A stretch of DNA of 64,000 bases from Collinsella ihumii (GTDB lineage Bacteria > Actinomycetota > Coriobacteriia > Coriobacteriales > Coriobacteriaceae). Every line of letters begins with the position of its first letter. The stretch's first letter is position 1. The stretch lies in contig NZ_FCOU01000003.1 of assembly GCF_900046475.1 (NCBI RefSeq), positions 531,713-595,712 on the forward strand. Reading direction: 5' to 3'. Below, one piece after another: positions 6,722-15,012 of this stretch. The notes beneath the pieces are model-generated. The model was given only the letters and a program-made list of their open reading frames with translations, was not told where the DNA came from and made no database searches. The position numbers and the translations under genes were made by a program.

Positions 6722-8920
6722 CTATTGCGCATGGCGCGTGCGGATCGCGTCGCGCACGATGCCCTTGCTCATGAGGTAGGTCACGCAGAAGTAGCCGCCA
6801 TAGGCGATCAGGAAGATCAGCGTGGTGAAGCCGACGGTGCCTCCGATCGTCAGGCCGCCGAACACCTCGACCAGATCGATGATGATCGACAGCGCCACGA
6901 TCGAGTGGGCGACACCCACCACCACGGGGAACACGAAGAAGATCGTCTGCTGCACCAGCACCGAATGCGAGATCTCGCGGTCCGAGGTGCCGAGCTCCGC
7001 CAGGATCCGGTAGTTCTTGCTGGCGTCCGACACGCCCGAGAGCTGCTGGATGGTGAGAATCGCCGCGCACGCCACCACCAGCACGAAACCGATGTAGATC
7101 GCCAAATACGAGATCAGGCCGTTCATGGAGTCCACGCTCTCGTAGGTCGAGGTGCGCGTCGCCTCGACGCCCCACGCACCGACGAGGTTGCCCGCGGTAT
7201 CGGTGATGTCGCCGTACTCACGGTACTCGCCGATGTAGGCGTCGGCGTCGTCGGGGTTCACCCCGTCGGCGTAGTTGAGCATGAGATAGCTCTGGTACGG
7301 CGGCAGGTCCAGCTGATCCACCAGGCTGTCGGGCAGCACGATCGTGCCGGAGTTCATGCCGAACATCGCGTTGACGAACGTGCTCGCGTCCTCGTTCACG
7401 CGGTCCTGCACCGGGTACAGCACGCGCCCGCCGATGGTCAGCTCAACGCCTTCGCCCAGCACCTTGTCGTAGATACGGTTCACGCTCTCGCCCATATCGG
7501 ACAGGATCGTATAGCCGTCCTCGCCCAAGACGATGGGGTCCATCCCGCGGAACCTCAGGTATTCGTTATAGTTGCTCTCACGCATCACCGTCAGGCCGAG
7601 TCCGGACACCCCGGTCTCGTCGATGCCCTGGGGAAGCTCCTCGTCCACCTCCTCGCAGAGGTCCAACAGGTTCACGACGGGCATGTCGGCGCCGCGCGGC
7701 GTGGATTCGAAGAGGTCCACCTGGATGGAGCTTCCGGCAATCGAGGCCAAATCGAAGGGCTGCGCATCGTCTGTCCCCGCGTTGACGGTCTGCCGGCGGC
7801 TCATCTCCATGACGTCCACGGGCTCCTCGGCCTCGGCGAACACCACGCCGCCCTCGCCGCCCGTAACCGTGGGATCGGCGTTCAGCTCATCTACGGTGGA
7901 ACCGCTGTAGTAGACGACTACCGTCGTGTAGTCGACCGGCGTGCCCCGCTCCACCGAGGTGTTCATCACGTCGGCGAGCGACATGCCCGCGGTCACCGAG
8001 GTGATGGCCAAGAACAGCAGCATCGCGATCATGGCCATCGAGAAGCTCACCGTATTCACCTTGGCGGCGAGCTGGCGCATGGTCACCATGTTCAGGCCGC
8101 GCCAGTACAGGCCGCGCGCCGCCTGCAGCGCCTTGAGCAAAAAGCCCGAGAGCCCAAAGAAGAACAGGATGGTGCCGATCACGACGGTCACGGTGGTGAT
8201 CAGGAACTTCTGCATCCCCTCGGGCGATCCGTCGTAGGGCAGGCCATCGTTCAGCAGGCGCACGTAGGCCACCACGATCGCCGCCAAGCCGACGAGGAAG
8301 ACCGCCGCGGCGACCCAAGGGTTGCGCGTCCGGATGGCCTCGTTCTGCCGCCCGGCGCTCATCAGGTCAATGACGCGGGCGCGCGCCACCACGCGCAGGT
8401 TGAACACGAGCGTGACCGCAAAAATCGCCAGCAGGCAGACCACCGTGATGAACAGGGCGCTGATCGAGAAGAAGAAATGGAAGTCGGCGATCTGGGTTTT
8501 GAAGAGCGAGGCCGTGAAAAACGTCATGAGCCATGAGAGCGCAAGCCCCAGCACGATGCCGAGCACAAGGGCCGCCGCCGACACGATGAAGGTCTCCAGC
8601 GCCATCACGCGCGCCACCTGGCCGCGGCTCATGCCCAAAACCTGATAGAGGCCGAACTCCTTCTTGCGTCGCTTCATGATGAAGTTGTTGGCGTAGACCA
8701 TGAGGAAGCCCATGACTATGGCCAGAAACACCGTCAGACCGCTGATGATGCCGCCGAGCGAGGTCGCCAGGCCCTCGCTGGCGATATCGGCCAGGTCGAC
8801 CTGGATGGAAATGGTGTTGAACGCGTAGAACACCGTGACGGCAAGCGTGAGGGTCAGCAGGTAGACCAGGTAGTCTCTTCCCGCCCGGCGCACGTTACCC
8901 AGCGCAAGCTTACAAAGCAT
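6722..8920 (-). CDS. BceB-type FtsX-like ABC transporter permease
   Basis: A 732-residue protein with about ten membrane segments and a large extracellular domain between segments 7 and 8 (roughly residues 320-590). This is the BceB layout for resistance to or sensing of peptide antibiotics. The FtsX-like motif KRRKKEFGLYQVLGMSRGQV follows the second segment. ATG 8920 is preceded by GTGAGGG; a GTG at 8932 is possible. It overlaps the ATPase gene by 11 bases. Such permeases usually signal to a BceS-type kinase, which is not adjacent here. Confidence 0.9.
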   Translation of the reverse strand: MLCKLALGNVRRAGRDYLVYLLTLTLAVTVFYAFNTISIQVDLADIASEGLATSLGGIISGLTVFLAIVMGFLMVYANNFIMKRRKKEFGLYQVLGMSRGQVARVMALETFIVSAAALVLGIVLGLALSWLMTFFTASLFKTQIADFHFFFSISALFITVVCLLAIFAVTLVFNLRVVARARVIDLMSAGRQNEAIRTRNPWVAAAVFLVGLAAIVVAYVRLLNDGLPYDGSPEGMQKFLITTVTVVIGTILFFFGLSGFLLKALQAARGLYWRGLNMVTMRQLAAKVNTVSFSMAMIAMLLFLAITSVTAGMSLADVMNTSVERGTPVDYTTVVVYYSGSTVDELNADPTVTGGEGGVVFAEAEEPVDVMEMSRRQTVNAGTDDAQPFDLASIAGSSIQVDLFESTPRGADMPVVNLLDLCEEVDEELPQGIDETGVSGLGLTVMRESNYNEYLRFRGMDPIVLGEDGYTILSDMGESVNRIYDKVLGEGVELTIGGRVLYPVQDRVNEDASTFVNAMFGMNSGTIVLPDSLVDQLDLPPYQSYLMLNYADGVNPDDADAYIGEYREYGDITDTAGNLVGAWGVEATRTSTYESVDSMNGLISYLAIYIGFVLVVACAAILTIQQLSGVSDASKNYRILAELGTSDREISHSVLVQQTIFFVFPVVVGVAHSIVALSIIIDLVEVFGGLTIGGTVGFTTLIFLIAYGGYFCVTYLMSKGIVRDAIRTRHAQ

Positions 8921-9800
8921 CGGAACCCTCACCGCCCATCATGGCAACGACCTCCATGATCCGCTCGAAGAACGCCTGACGGGTCGACGAGCCGCGGCGC
9001 AGCTCGGTGAAGATGCGGCCATCGCGGATGAACAGCACGCGATGCGTGTAGCTCGCCGCGAAGCTGTCGTGCGTGACCATGAGCACCGTCGCCTGGTAGT
9101 CGTGGTTCATGGTCTCGAAGCACTCGAGCAGCAGGCGCGCGTTCTTGGAATCGAGCGCGCCGGTAGGCTCGTCCGCCATGATGATGGCCGGATCGGTCAC
9201 GAGCGCGCGAGCGGCGGCGACGCGCTGCTGTTGGCCGCCCGACATCTGGTAGGGATACTTGTCGAGCACCTCGGCGATGGAGAGGCGCTGCGCGGTGGCC
9301 TCCACGCGGCGAAGCACCTCGGCGGCCGGCACGCGGCTGATGGTAAGCGGCAGCGCGATGTTCTCTCGCGCGGTCAGCGTGTCGAGCAGGTTGGAATCCT
9401 GGAAGATGAAGCCGAGCTGCTCGCGACGGAATTTCGTCAGCTTGGATGACTTCATGCCCGTAACGTCCACGCCGCCGACCAGCACGTTGCCGCTGGTCAC
9501 GGCATCGATGGTGGAGATGCAGTTGAGCAGCGTCGACTTTCCCGATCCCGACGCGCCCATAATGCCGACGAACTCGCCGCGCGCGACGGTAAACGAGACG
9601 TCCGCGAGCGCACGCGTCACGTTGTTGCGCGCGCCGTAGACCTTCTCGACGTGACGTACGTCGAGCACCGGCTGCGCCGTCGCGGCCGGTGCGGCGTGGC
9701 GGGGCGCCTCGGCACCCCCGCGCGGCGTGGTGGGCAGGGTCATGTGGACGCGCGGCGCGGTCGCATCGATGTGATCGGCCTGCACGGTCTGCTTTCTCAT
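8910..9800 (-). CDS. BceA/MacB-type ABC ATPase
   Basis: A 296-residue ATPase with Walker [12 protein letters not shown], signature [15 protein letters not shown], Walker [13 protein letters not shown] and switch VTHD. It has a nonconserved N-terminal extension of about 45 residues. ATG 9800 follows AAAGGAA. It is the second gene of the module and couples to the BceB-type permease through an 11-base overlap. Function in the family: powering removal or sensing of cell-wall-active peptides. Confidence 0.9.
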   Translation of the reverse strand: MRKQTVQADHIDATAPRVHMTLPTTPRGGAEAPRHAAPAATAQPVLDVRHVEKVYGARNNVTRALADVSFTVARGEFVGIMGASGSGKSTLLNCISTIDAVTSGNVLVGGVDVTGMKSSKLTKFRREQLGFIFQDSNLLDTLTARENIALPLTISRVPAAEVLRRVEATAQRLSIAEVLDKYPYQMSGGQQQRVAAARALVTDPAIIMADEPTGALDSKNARLLLECFETMNHDYQATVLMVTHDSFAASYTHRVLFIRDGRIFTELRRGSSTRQAFFERIMEVVAMMGGEGSDAL

Positions 9801-9824
9801 GGCAAACGTTCCTTTCACTCATTG

Positions 9825-9855
9825 CGGGCGAGCCGGCAACAGACCGGCTCGCCCG
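9825..9855 (-). other. Hairpin between the small TM gene and the ABC ATPase
   Basis: A 12-bp perfect GC-rich stem (9825-9836 with 9844-9855, 7-base loop) with no T-run. It lies between two genes of one apparent operon. It may tune relative expression by partial termination or by protecting mRNA ends. Confidence 0.55.
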
Positions 9856-9868
9856 AGAAGACGCACGG

Positions 9869-10030
9869 CTACCTGGAATTGGTCCAGAGCAGCCAGATCA
9901 TGACGATCGAGAGCGCTGCCATAACCAGCAGCCACAAGACCATCTCGAGCGCACTCATCCCAACACCCTGCTTTTTCTGCTTCACATCATACGGGTTGCG
10001 CTGATACGGGTTCATGTTCGTTGCCTCCAT
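9869..10030 (-). CDS. 53-residue single-TM protein leading the BceAB-like module
   Basis: A hydrophilic N-terminus (MNPYQRNPYDVKQKKQGVGM) is followed by one membrane segment (LEMVLWLLVMAALSIVMIWL) and a short tail. ATG 10030 is preceded by the very strong site AGGAGGTG; an internal ATG at 10015 also has GGAGG before it. It is the first gene on the strand before the ATPase. I recognise no family. Position and topology suggest a transporter accessory peptide. Confidence 0.65.
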   Translation of the reverse strand: MEATNMNPYQRNPYDVKQKKQGVGMSALEMVLWLLVMAALSIVMIWLLWTNSR

Positions 10031-10389
10031 GACAACCACCTCCTGACCCTATAGTCGCAGCACGGCCGAACGGGAGCCATCGATTTGGCTTACACCTTGA
10101 TTGCGGTTTTGTAAGGTTGGTTAAGGGAGGCTTAAGGAGGCGGCGGGGTTCGCGTTTCCAGGGAAACGCTGGTCAATTGCTTTCGCGGCGGCCGGTCCCG
10201 TGGCGAGGCGGATGCGCGCGAAGGCGAGGAAGGCGCAGTGGTGCTGCGCCGACGCAGCCTGAGCCCGCAGGCGCCCGGCACGGGGTCGGCCGGCGCGGAA
10301 TGAATTGATCAGCGTTTCCTGCGGCAGATGCGAGATGCCGCGTCGTGTACAATGGCCTTCGATCGATTGTTCGGATAGGATCGCATACG
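10031..10389. promoter_or_regulatory. Divergent regulatory spacer with three TAAGG direct repeats
   Basis: No gene is supported in this 359-base stretch. TAAGG occurs at 10112, 10122 and 10133, about one helical turn apart (GTAAGGTTGG, TTAAGGGAGG, CTTAAGGAGG). This phasing is usual for OmpR/PhoB-type response regulators. The repeats are about 90 bases upstream of the small TM gene on the minus strand. The rest is GC-rich without clear structure. Confidence 0.45.
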
Positions 10390-11382
10390 GTGAAAACAGT
10401 TCATGTAGCAGCAGGAATCATTCGGCGCGACAAGGGCGACGAGGTACTCGCCGTGCAGCGGGGATACGGTTCCATGCAGGGCCTCTGGGAGTTCCCGGGC
10501 GGCAAAGTCGAGCGCGGCGAGACGCCCGAGCAGGCATGCGTGCGCGAGCTGGCCGAAGAGCTGCAGGTGCGCATCGTCAGCCTGCGCAACTTCTATACCG
10601 TCGAGTACGATTACGACGACTTCCATCTGTCGATGGAGTGCTTCTTCTGCCGCATCGACGAGACGGGCGACAACACCGAACCGCAGCGCAACGACCGCCA
10701 GATGGACCTTCGCTGGGTAAGCCGGCGCTCGCTCGCAACGCTCGAATGGATGCCCGCCGACCAAGGGCTGGTACAGGCCCTGGTCGAGCTGGACGATACC
10801 GCCGAGGTGCCTCAGCAGCGCTCGGCGCAAGAGACTGAAGCTGCAGGGCGCACGCCGCGGCGCGCCTCCGGTCGCAAGCCGGGCAAGAAGCGCAAGAAAG
10901 ACCTGCTTGACGGCATCGACACCTCGGATCTGAGCGCTGCGGAGACCGAGTTGGTCCGCAGGCGCGCCGCCATCAAGAAATCGATGAAGGGCAACAAGCG
11001 GGCCGACACCAAACCCGAGATGCTCGTTCGCCAGCGCCTGCGCGCCGCCGGCCTCACCGGGTACCGCCTGCAGTGGAAGAAGGCGCCCGGCCGTCCCGAC
11101 ATCGCCTTCCCCGGCAGGAAGATCGCCATCTTCGTCAACGGCTGCTTCTGGCACCGGTGCCCGCACTGCCATCCCAGCACGCCGAAGCGAAACACGGAGT
11201 TCTGGGAGGCCAAGTTTCGCCGCAACGTCGAGCGCGACGCACGGGCCGTCGCCGAACTCGAGCAGATGGGGTGGCTTGCCATCACCATCTGGGAGTGCGA
11301 GCTCAAGCGCGACCGCATCGACGAGACGATGGCGCGCGTTATCGATCAGATCAACTCCGCAAGCCGAGGAAACGCCGATTGA
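10390..11382 (+). CDS. MutT-type Nudix hydrolase fused to a Vsr-type endonuclease
   Basis: A 330-residue two-domain protein. Residues 1-132 form a MutT-like domain with Nudix box GGKVERGETPEQACVRELAEEL (37-58); the family cleaves 8-oxo-dGTP. A basic linker (about 150-175, GRKPGKKRKK) leads to a Vsr domain at 200-325. This has E210, D237 in GRPD, H255, the zinc ligands around GCFWHRCPHCH, and C303 in IWECEL; all Vsr active-site elements appear present. Vsr nicks beside T:G mismatches made by 5-methylcytosine deamination. The start is GTG 10390 after GGATAGGA. No Dcm methylase gene is in the window. Each domain call is firm; joint action in DNA fidelity is inferred. Confidence 0.9.
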   Translation: MKTVHVAAGIIRRDKGDEVLAVQRGYGSMQGLWEFPGGKVERGETPEQACVRELAEELQVRIVSLRNFYTVEYDYDDFHLSMECFFCRIDETGDNTEPQRNDRQMDLRWVSRRSLATLEWMPADQGLVQALVELDDTAEVPQQRSAQETEAAGRTPRRASGRKPGKKRKKDLLDGIDTSDLSAAETELVRRRAAIKKSMKGNKRADTKPEMLVRQRLRAAGLTGYRLQWKKAPGRPDIAFPGRKIAIFVNGCFWHRCPHCHPSTPKRNTEFWEAKFRRNVERDARAVAELEQMGWLAITIWECELKRDRIDETMARVIDQINSASRGNAD

Positions 11383-11385
11383 TCA

Positions 11386-11430
11386 CCTGTGGGTGCAGGC
11401 GGCTCCGAGCGAGGCGCCTGCACCCACAGG
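11386..11430 (+). terminator. Hairpin after the MutT-Vsr gene
   Basis: A 16-bp perfect stem (11386-11401 with 11415-11430, 13-base loop) begins four bases after the stop. An ATTTTCTT tract follows ten bases later. Confidence 0.65.
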
Positions 11431-11640
11431 GCGCACACATTTTCTTGAGGTTCACATGAGGTAAGCAGCGATAATTTCGCCCGTTTTCGCACGTCAGATA
11501 CCTTGTCACAGAACGGACAAACAGTCGTAAGGACCTCTTAAGTCATGGTGTTGATGCCAGCTGGTCATAATGAGGACAACACATCCGAACCAGCAGCAAC
11601 ACCGGATGTGCCATTTGGTGGATGAGCGAGGAGGCCGAGC

Positions 11641-11868
11641 ATGCATCCTTCCCAAAGAGCAGCAAAAGCATGGTTACCATTGCAACCATCCCAACATGCA
11701 GACGGTTTCTCCTTCCCCCCGACACAGAGAACAGGCCTCCTCGGCTCCACCGTTTCTGATCAGAAGCATCATCGCTCTCAGGATCAAGGCGTCAACCTGC
11801 AGGATTCCTTCCATCGCCTCTTGGACGCCCTGGACGAGACGAACCTGCAGCAGTGCATCGTGGCGTAA
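11641..11868 (+). CDS. 75-residue small protein of unknown function
   Basis: It starts MHPSQRAAKAWLPLQPSQHA and ends DSFHRLLDALDETNLQQCIVA. There is no membrane segment; it is histidine- and glutamine-rich with a helical C-terminal part. ATG 11641 is preceded by GAGGAGG with 7-base spacing, and a terminator hairpin begins 26 bases after the stop. That combination makes translation likely. The codon usage is less GC-biased than neighbours. No family recognised. Confidence 0.5.
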   Translation: MHPSQRAAKAWLPLQPSQHADGFSFPPTQRTGLLGSTVSDQKHHRSQDQGVNLQDSFHRLLDALDETNLQQCIVA

Positions 11869-11893
11869 AGCCTAAACCGTGCCCCTACATGAA

Positions 11894-11930
11894 AAGGACC
11901 CCGAAGGGTTTCACACCCTTCGGGGTCCTT
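11894..11930 (+). terminator. Terminator after the 75-residue gene
   Basis: A 15-bp perfect stem (11894-11908 with 11916-11930), 7-base loop, then ATTGTATG. Its core is GACCCCGAAGGG. Confidence 0.75.
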
Positions 11931-11982
11931 ATTGTATGAACCTCTGTTAAGGCACCGTGGATACGGAGAGCTCGTGCTGGCG

Positions 11983-12045
11983 TGCGCCGAAGGGGTGTCC
12001 CCGGCGTGCAAACGTGCATGCGGAAGGTACGTCCCCGATTTGCAC
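11983..12045. repeat. Type A spacer repeat
   Basis: It has the same block order as the copy at 6504-6570: CGCCGAAGGGGTGTCCCC, GCGTGCAAACGTGCATGC, GGAAGGTACGTCCCC. The similarity appears to extend upstream (a shared GATACGGAGA). It is followed 30 bases later by a type B block. Confidence 0.8.
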
Positions 12046-12074
12046 GGGCGCCCGGCCGCCGCGGAGCCAGGCAT

Positions 12075-12096
12075 GGGTTGGAACGAACCCGTCCCC
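12075..12096 (+). repeat. Type B block (GGGTTGGAACGAACCC-GTCCCC)
   Basis: A 22-base block that recurs with at most one or two changes at 29655-29676 and in both arms of the 51148-51240 palindrome. It lies between the type A repeat and the 3' end of htpG. Confidence 0.75.
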
Positions 12097-12134
12097 GGCC
12101 AACCCGCGAACGCGGTCGATACGTGAGCCTCCGA

Positions 12135-14168
12135 CTACATCAGCTCGCAGACGCTCGCGGCAAACGCCACGGGATCCTCGGGCAGGATGCCTTCGACCAG
12201 CAGGGCCTGATTGTACAGCAGGCCGGCGTACAGCTTGACCTTCTCGGCGTCGCCATCCTTCTGGGCGGCGACGAGCTTGGCGAACACCGGATGCTTGGCG
12301 TTCAGCTCGAGCACGCGCTGCGTCTTGGGCAGACCGTCGAGATCGCCCTCGGGACCGCGCTGAAGCACCTTCTCCATCTCGAGCGACAGCGGGCCTTCCG
12401 TGGTGATGCACGCCGGAGACTCGCTCTCGCCCACCAGGCGCGCCGACACCGCGACCTTCTCGACCTTGTCGCCCAGGGCGTCCTTCATGGCCTCGAACAG
12501 GTCGCCGTTCTCCTTGGTCGCCTCCTCGGCATCCTTCTTCTCGTCCTCCGTCGCCAGGTCGAGGTCGCCCGTCGCGACGTTCTTGAGCTCCAGATGACGA
12601 TCCTCGAGCTCAGGCTCGGCACCATCGGCCACAGCCTTGGCGGCAGCCTCCTTGGCGGCGTCGTCCTCGTAGACCTTCGGCATGTCCTTCGCCACATACT
12701 CGCGCATGGCCTGGAAGGTGAACTCGTCCACATCCTGCGTAAGCAGCAAGACGTCGTAGCCGCGCGCCAGCACACCGGTCACGACCGGCATCTTCTCCAG
12801 ACGCTCGCGCGAATCGCCGGCAGCGTAGTAGATGGCCTTCTGCCCCTCGGGCATGGCGTGCGCGTACTCGGACAGCGTCATCATCTTCTTCTCGCGCGCG
12901 CTGTAGAACAGCAGCAGGTCGGCAAGCTCATCGGCCTTCATGCCGTAGCTCGAATAGATGCCGTACTTGAGGCCACGGCCGAAGTTCTCGAAGAACGTCT
13001 CATAGGCGTCGCGATCGTCATCGCGCATGCTCTCGAGCTCGCTCGTGATCTTCTTCTCGACACGGCGGGCGATGGCGCGCAGCTGGCGATCGTGCTGGAG
13101 CGTCTCACGCGAAATGTTGAGCGACACATCGGCCGAATCGACCACGCCGCGGACGAAGTTGTAGTAATCCGGCAGCAGGTCGGCGCACTTCTCCATGATG
13201 AGGACGTTGGAGCTGTACAGCGCCAGTCCCTTTTCGTAATCCCTGCTGTACAGGTCGAACGGCGCACGGCCGGGGATGAACAGAAGCGCGTCGTACTCGA
13301 GCGTGCCCTCGGCATGGAAGCTGACGGTGCGCGCCGGATCCTCAAAGTCGTGGAACGTGGACTTGTAGAACTCGTTGTAGTCGGACTGCTCGACATCGGA
13401 GGAATGCTTCTTCCAGATCGGCGTCATGGAATTGATGGTCTCGAGCTCCTGATAGTCCTCGTACTCGGGCGTGTAATCGTCGCCCGCGTCCTCGGGCTTG
13501 GGCTTCTGGCGACTCTTGGTGACCATCATCTGAATGGGATAGCGCACATAGTTGCTGTAGCGCTTGATCAGATCCTTCAGCCCCCACTCGGACAGATAGC
13601 GATCGTAGTCCTCGCCCGGCTCGCCGTTGGCGCCCTGCTCGTTGTCGCGCAGCGTCAGGATGATGTCGGTGCCGTGGCCATCGCGCTCGCCCGGCTCGAT
13701 GGTATAGCCCTCAAGGCCGTCGCTCTCCCAGACGTTGGCCTCGTTGGAACCGAATGCGCGGCTCACGACGCGCACGTGCTTGGCGACCATGAACGCCGAG
13801 TAGAAGCCCACGCCGAACTGGCCGATGATATCCACCGCGTCGCCCTGGCTCTCGGCGTTTTCCGCCTTGAACTCCTGGCTTCCGGAATGCGCGATGGTGC
13901 CGAGGTTCTTCTCAAGCTCCTCGCCCGTCATACCGATGCCGTTATCCGAGATGGTGAGCGTGCGCGCGTCCTTGTCAAACGACACGCGGATTGCCAGGTC
14001 CTCATCATCCAGCTTGACGCTTTCGTCGGAGAGGCTCTTGAAATTCAGCTTGTCGACAGCGTCCGACGCGTTGGAGATGAGCTCGCGCAGGAAGATCTCC
14101 TTGTTGGTGTAGATGGAGTTGATCATGAGGTCGAGCAGCTTTTTGCTCTCTGTCTTGAACTCGCGCAT
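12135..14168 (-). CDS. htpG: Molecular chaperone HtpG (Hsp90)
   Basis: A 677-residue Hsp90. The N-terminal ATPase domain has EIFLRELISNASDAVDKL, DNGIGMTGEEL and GQFGVGFYSAF. A middle domain and a dimerisation domain follow. It is longer than the E. coli protein (624) mainly in acidic insertions in the middle and C-terminal parts. ATG 14168 is preferred over 14174 because the GGAAAGG site then has proper spacing. It is a single-gene unit in a cytosolic protein-folding role. Confidence 0.95.
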   Translation of the reverse strand: MREFKTESKKLLDLMINSIYTNKEIFLRELISNASDAVDKLNFKSLSDESVKLDDEDLAIRVSFDKDARTLTISDNGIGMTGEELEKNLGTIAHSGSQEFKAENAESQGDAVDIIGQFGVGFYSAFMVAKHVRVVSRAFGSNEANVWESDGLEGYTIEPGERDGHGTDIILTLRDNEQGANGEPGEDYDRYLSEWGLKDLIKRYSNYVRYPIQMMVTKSRQKPKPEDAGDDYTPEYEDYQELETINSMTPIWKKHSSDVEQSDYNEFYKSTFHDFEDPARTVSFHAEGTLEYDALLFIPGRAPFDLYSRDYEKGLALYSSNVLIMEKCADLLPDYYNFVRGVVDSADVSLNISRETLQHDRQLRAIARRVEKKITSELESMRDDDRDAYETFFENFGRGLKYGIYSSYGMKADELADLLLFYSAREKKMMTLSEYAHAMPEGQKAIYYAAGDSRERLEKMPVVTGVLARGYDVLLLTQDVDEFTFQAMREYVAKDMPKVYEDDAAKEAAAKAVADGAEPELEDRHLELKNVATGDLDLATEDEKKDAEEATKENGDLFEAMKDALGDKVEKVAVSARLVGESESPACITTEGPLSLEMEKVLQRGPEGDLDGLPKTQRVLELNAKHPVFAKLVAAQKDGDAEKVKLYAGLLYNQALLVEGILPEDPVAFAASVCELM

Positions 14169-14344
14169 ATGCATCCTTTCCGGTTCCCAAACCTGATGTA
14201 TTCAGACTTAGATTTTATAACCATAGGGCGCGCAAGTATTCAGATCGAGCAGAAAAGGCGCAATTGAGCGCAACAGGGCGCAACAATCCAACTGATTTCT
14301 GGAGTTTTATCTATGCCAGGATAGCAACCGGACAAACCGGTCAA

Positions 14345-14995
14345 TTAGCGCATGTGGCGGCCGCGGATGAGGAACTTGGCGCGCGCTTCGGCGAGATAGC
14401 GGTAATGCTCGGGGATATGGGCATCGCTCGCGATGTAGGAGTACATGAACTCGTCGAACATGAGCTTGGCGGGACGCTTCTCGCGACCCAGGCGGCCGCC
14501 TGCGATAAAGTCCGCGGACGCCTGCAGCTTGCACCCCATGCGCATCAGGCGGACGGCGACGTTGAGGTCGTCCTGGATGGCCCGATACCGCTCGGGATGC
14601 GCGATGATGACCTCGTAGCCTCGACCCTGAAGCTCGTAGATCGTGCGCTCATACTCCTGGAACTCGAGTTTGCCCGCATGCGTCGACAGCTCGAGCAAGA
14701 ACTCGTTCGTTCCATCGAAGTGCAGATAGTCGACCCAATCCATGCCAAGGTCCATGAGCTTGGCATGGTTGACCTCGAATCCCATCTGCAAGGGAAATCC
14801 ATCCGCATGCGCGACGAGCAGCTCATAGGCATCCCACATGGCGTCGTAGTCGAAGTAGGGGTCGCGGCAGTGCGGCGTGCACACGATGCTGGTCACGCCC
14901 GCGGCCTTCGCGGCCTCGAGCATGGCAAGGCTCTCGTCGAGGTCCGCGGCCCCGTCATCAACTCCCGGAAGGATATGGCTGTGGATATCGCGCAT
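14345..14995 (-). CDS. CpsB/CapC-type PHP-domain tyrosine phosphatase
   Basis: A 216-residue PHP-fold protein with DIHSHILPGVDDGA at the N-terminus, CTPHCRDPYF, AHPERY and SDAH metal-binding motifs. In the family it is a manganese-dependent phosphatase that removes phosphate from the tyrosine cluster of the CpsD kinase and tunes polysaccharide length. It follows cpsD on the minus strand with a 17-base gap, giving the order cpsC-cpsD-cpsB. No glycosyltransferases follow. Confidence 0.9.
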   Translation of the reverse strand: MRDIHSHILPGVDDGAADLDESLAMLEAAKAAGVTSIVCTPHCRDPYFDYDAMWDAYELLVAHADGFPLQMGFEVNHAKLMDLGMDWVDYLHFDGTNEFLLELSTHAGKLEFQEYERTIYELQGRGYEVIIAHPERYRAIQDDLNVAVRLMRMGCKLQASADFIAGGRLGREKRPAKLMFDEFMYSYIASDAHIPEHYRYLAEARAKFLIRGRHMR

Positions 14996-15012
14996 GGTCG
15001 GGACAGGCTCGC

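Noticed and set aside
6698-8536. 612-codon plus-strand frame opposite the BceB-type permease
   Set aside because: Low-complexity His/Arg/Asp-rich translation caused by reverse reading of membrane-protein codons.
11982-14267. 761-codon plus-strand frame opposite htpG
   Set aside because: Shadow of htpG codon bias; no ribosome site or recognisable domain.
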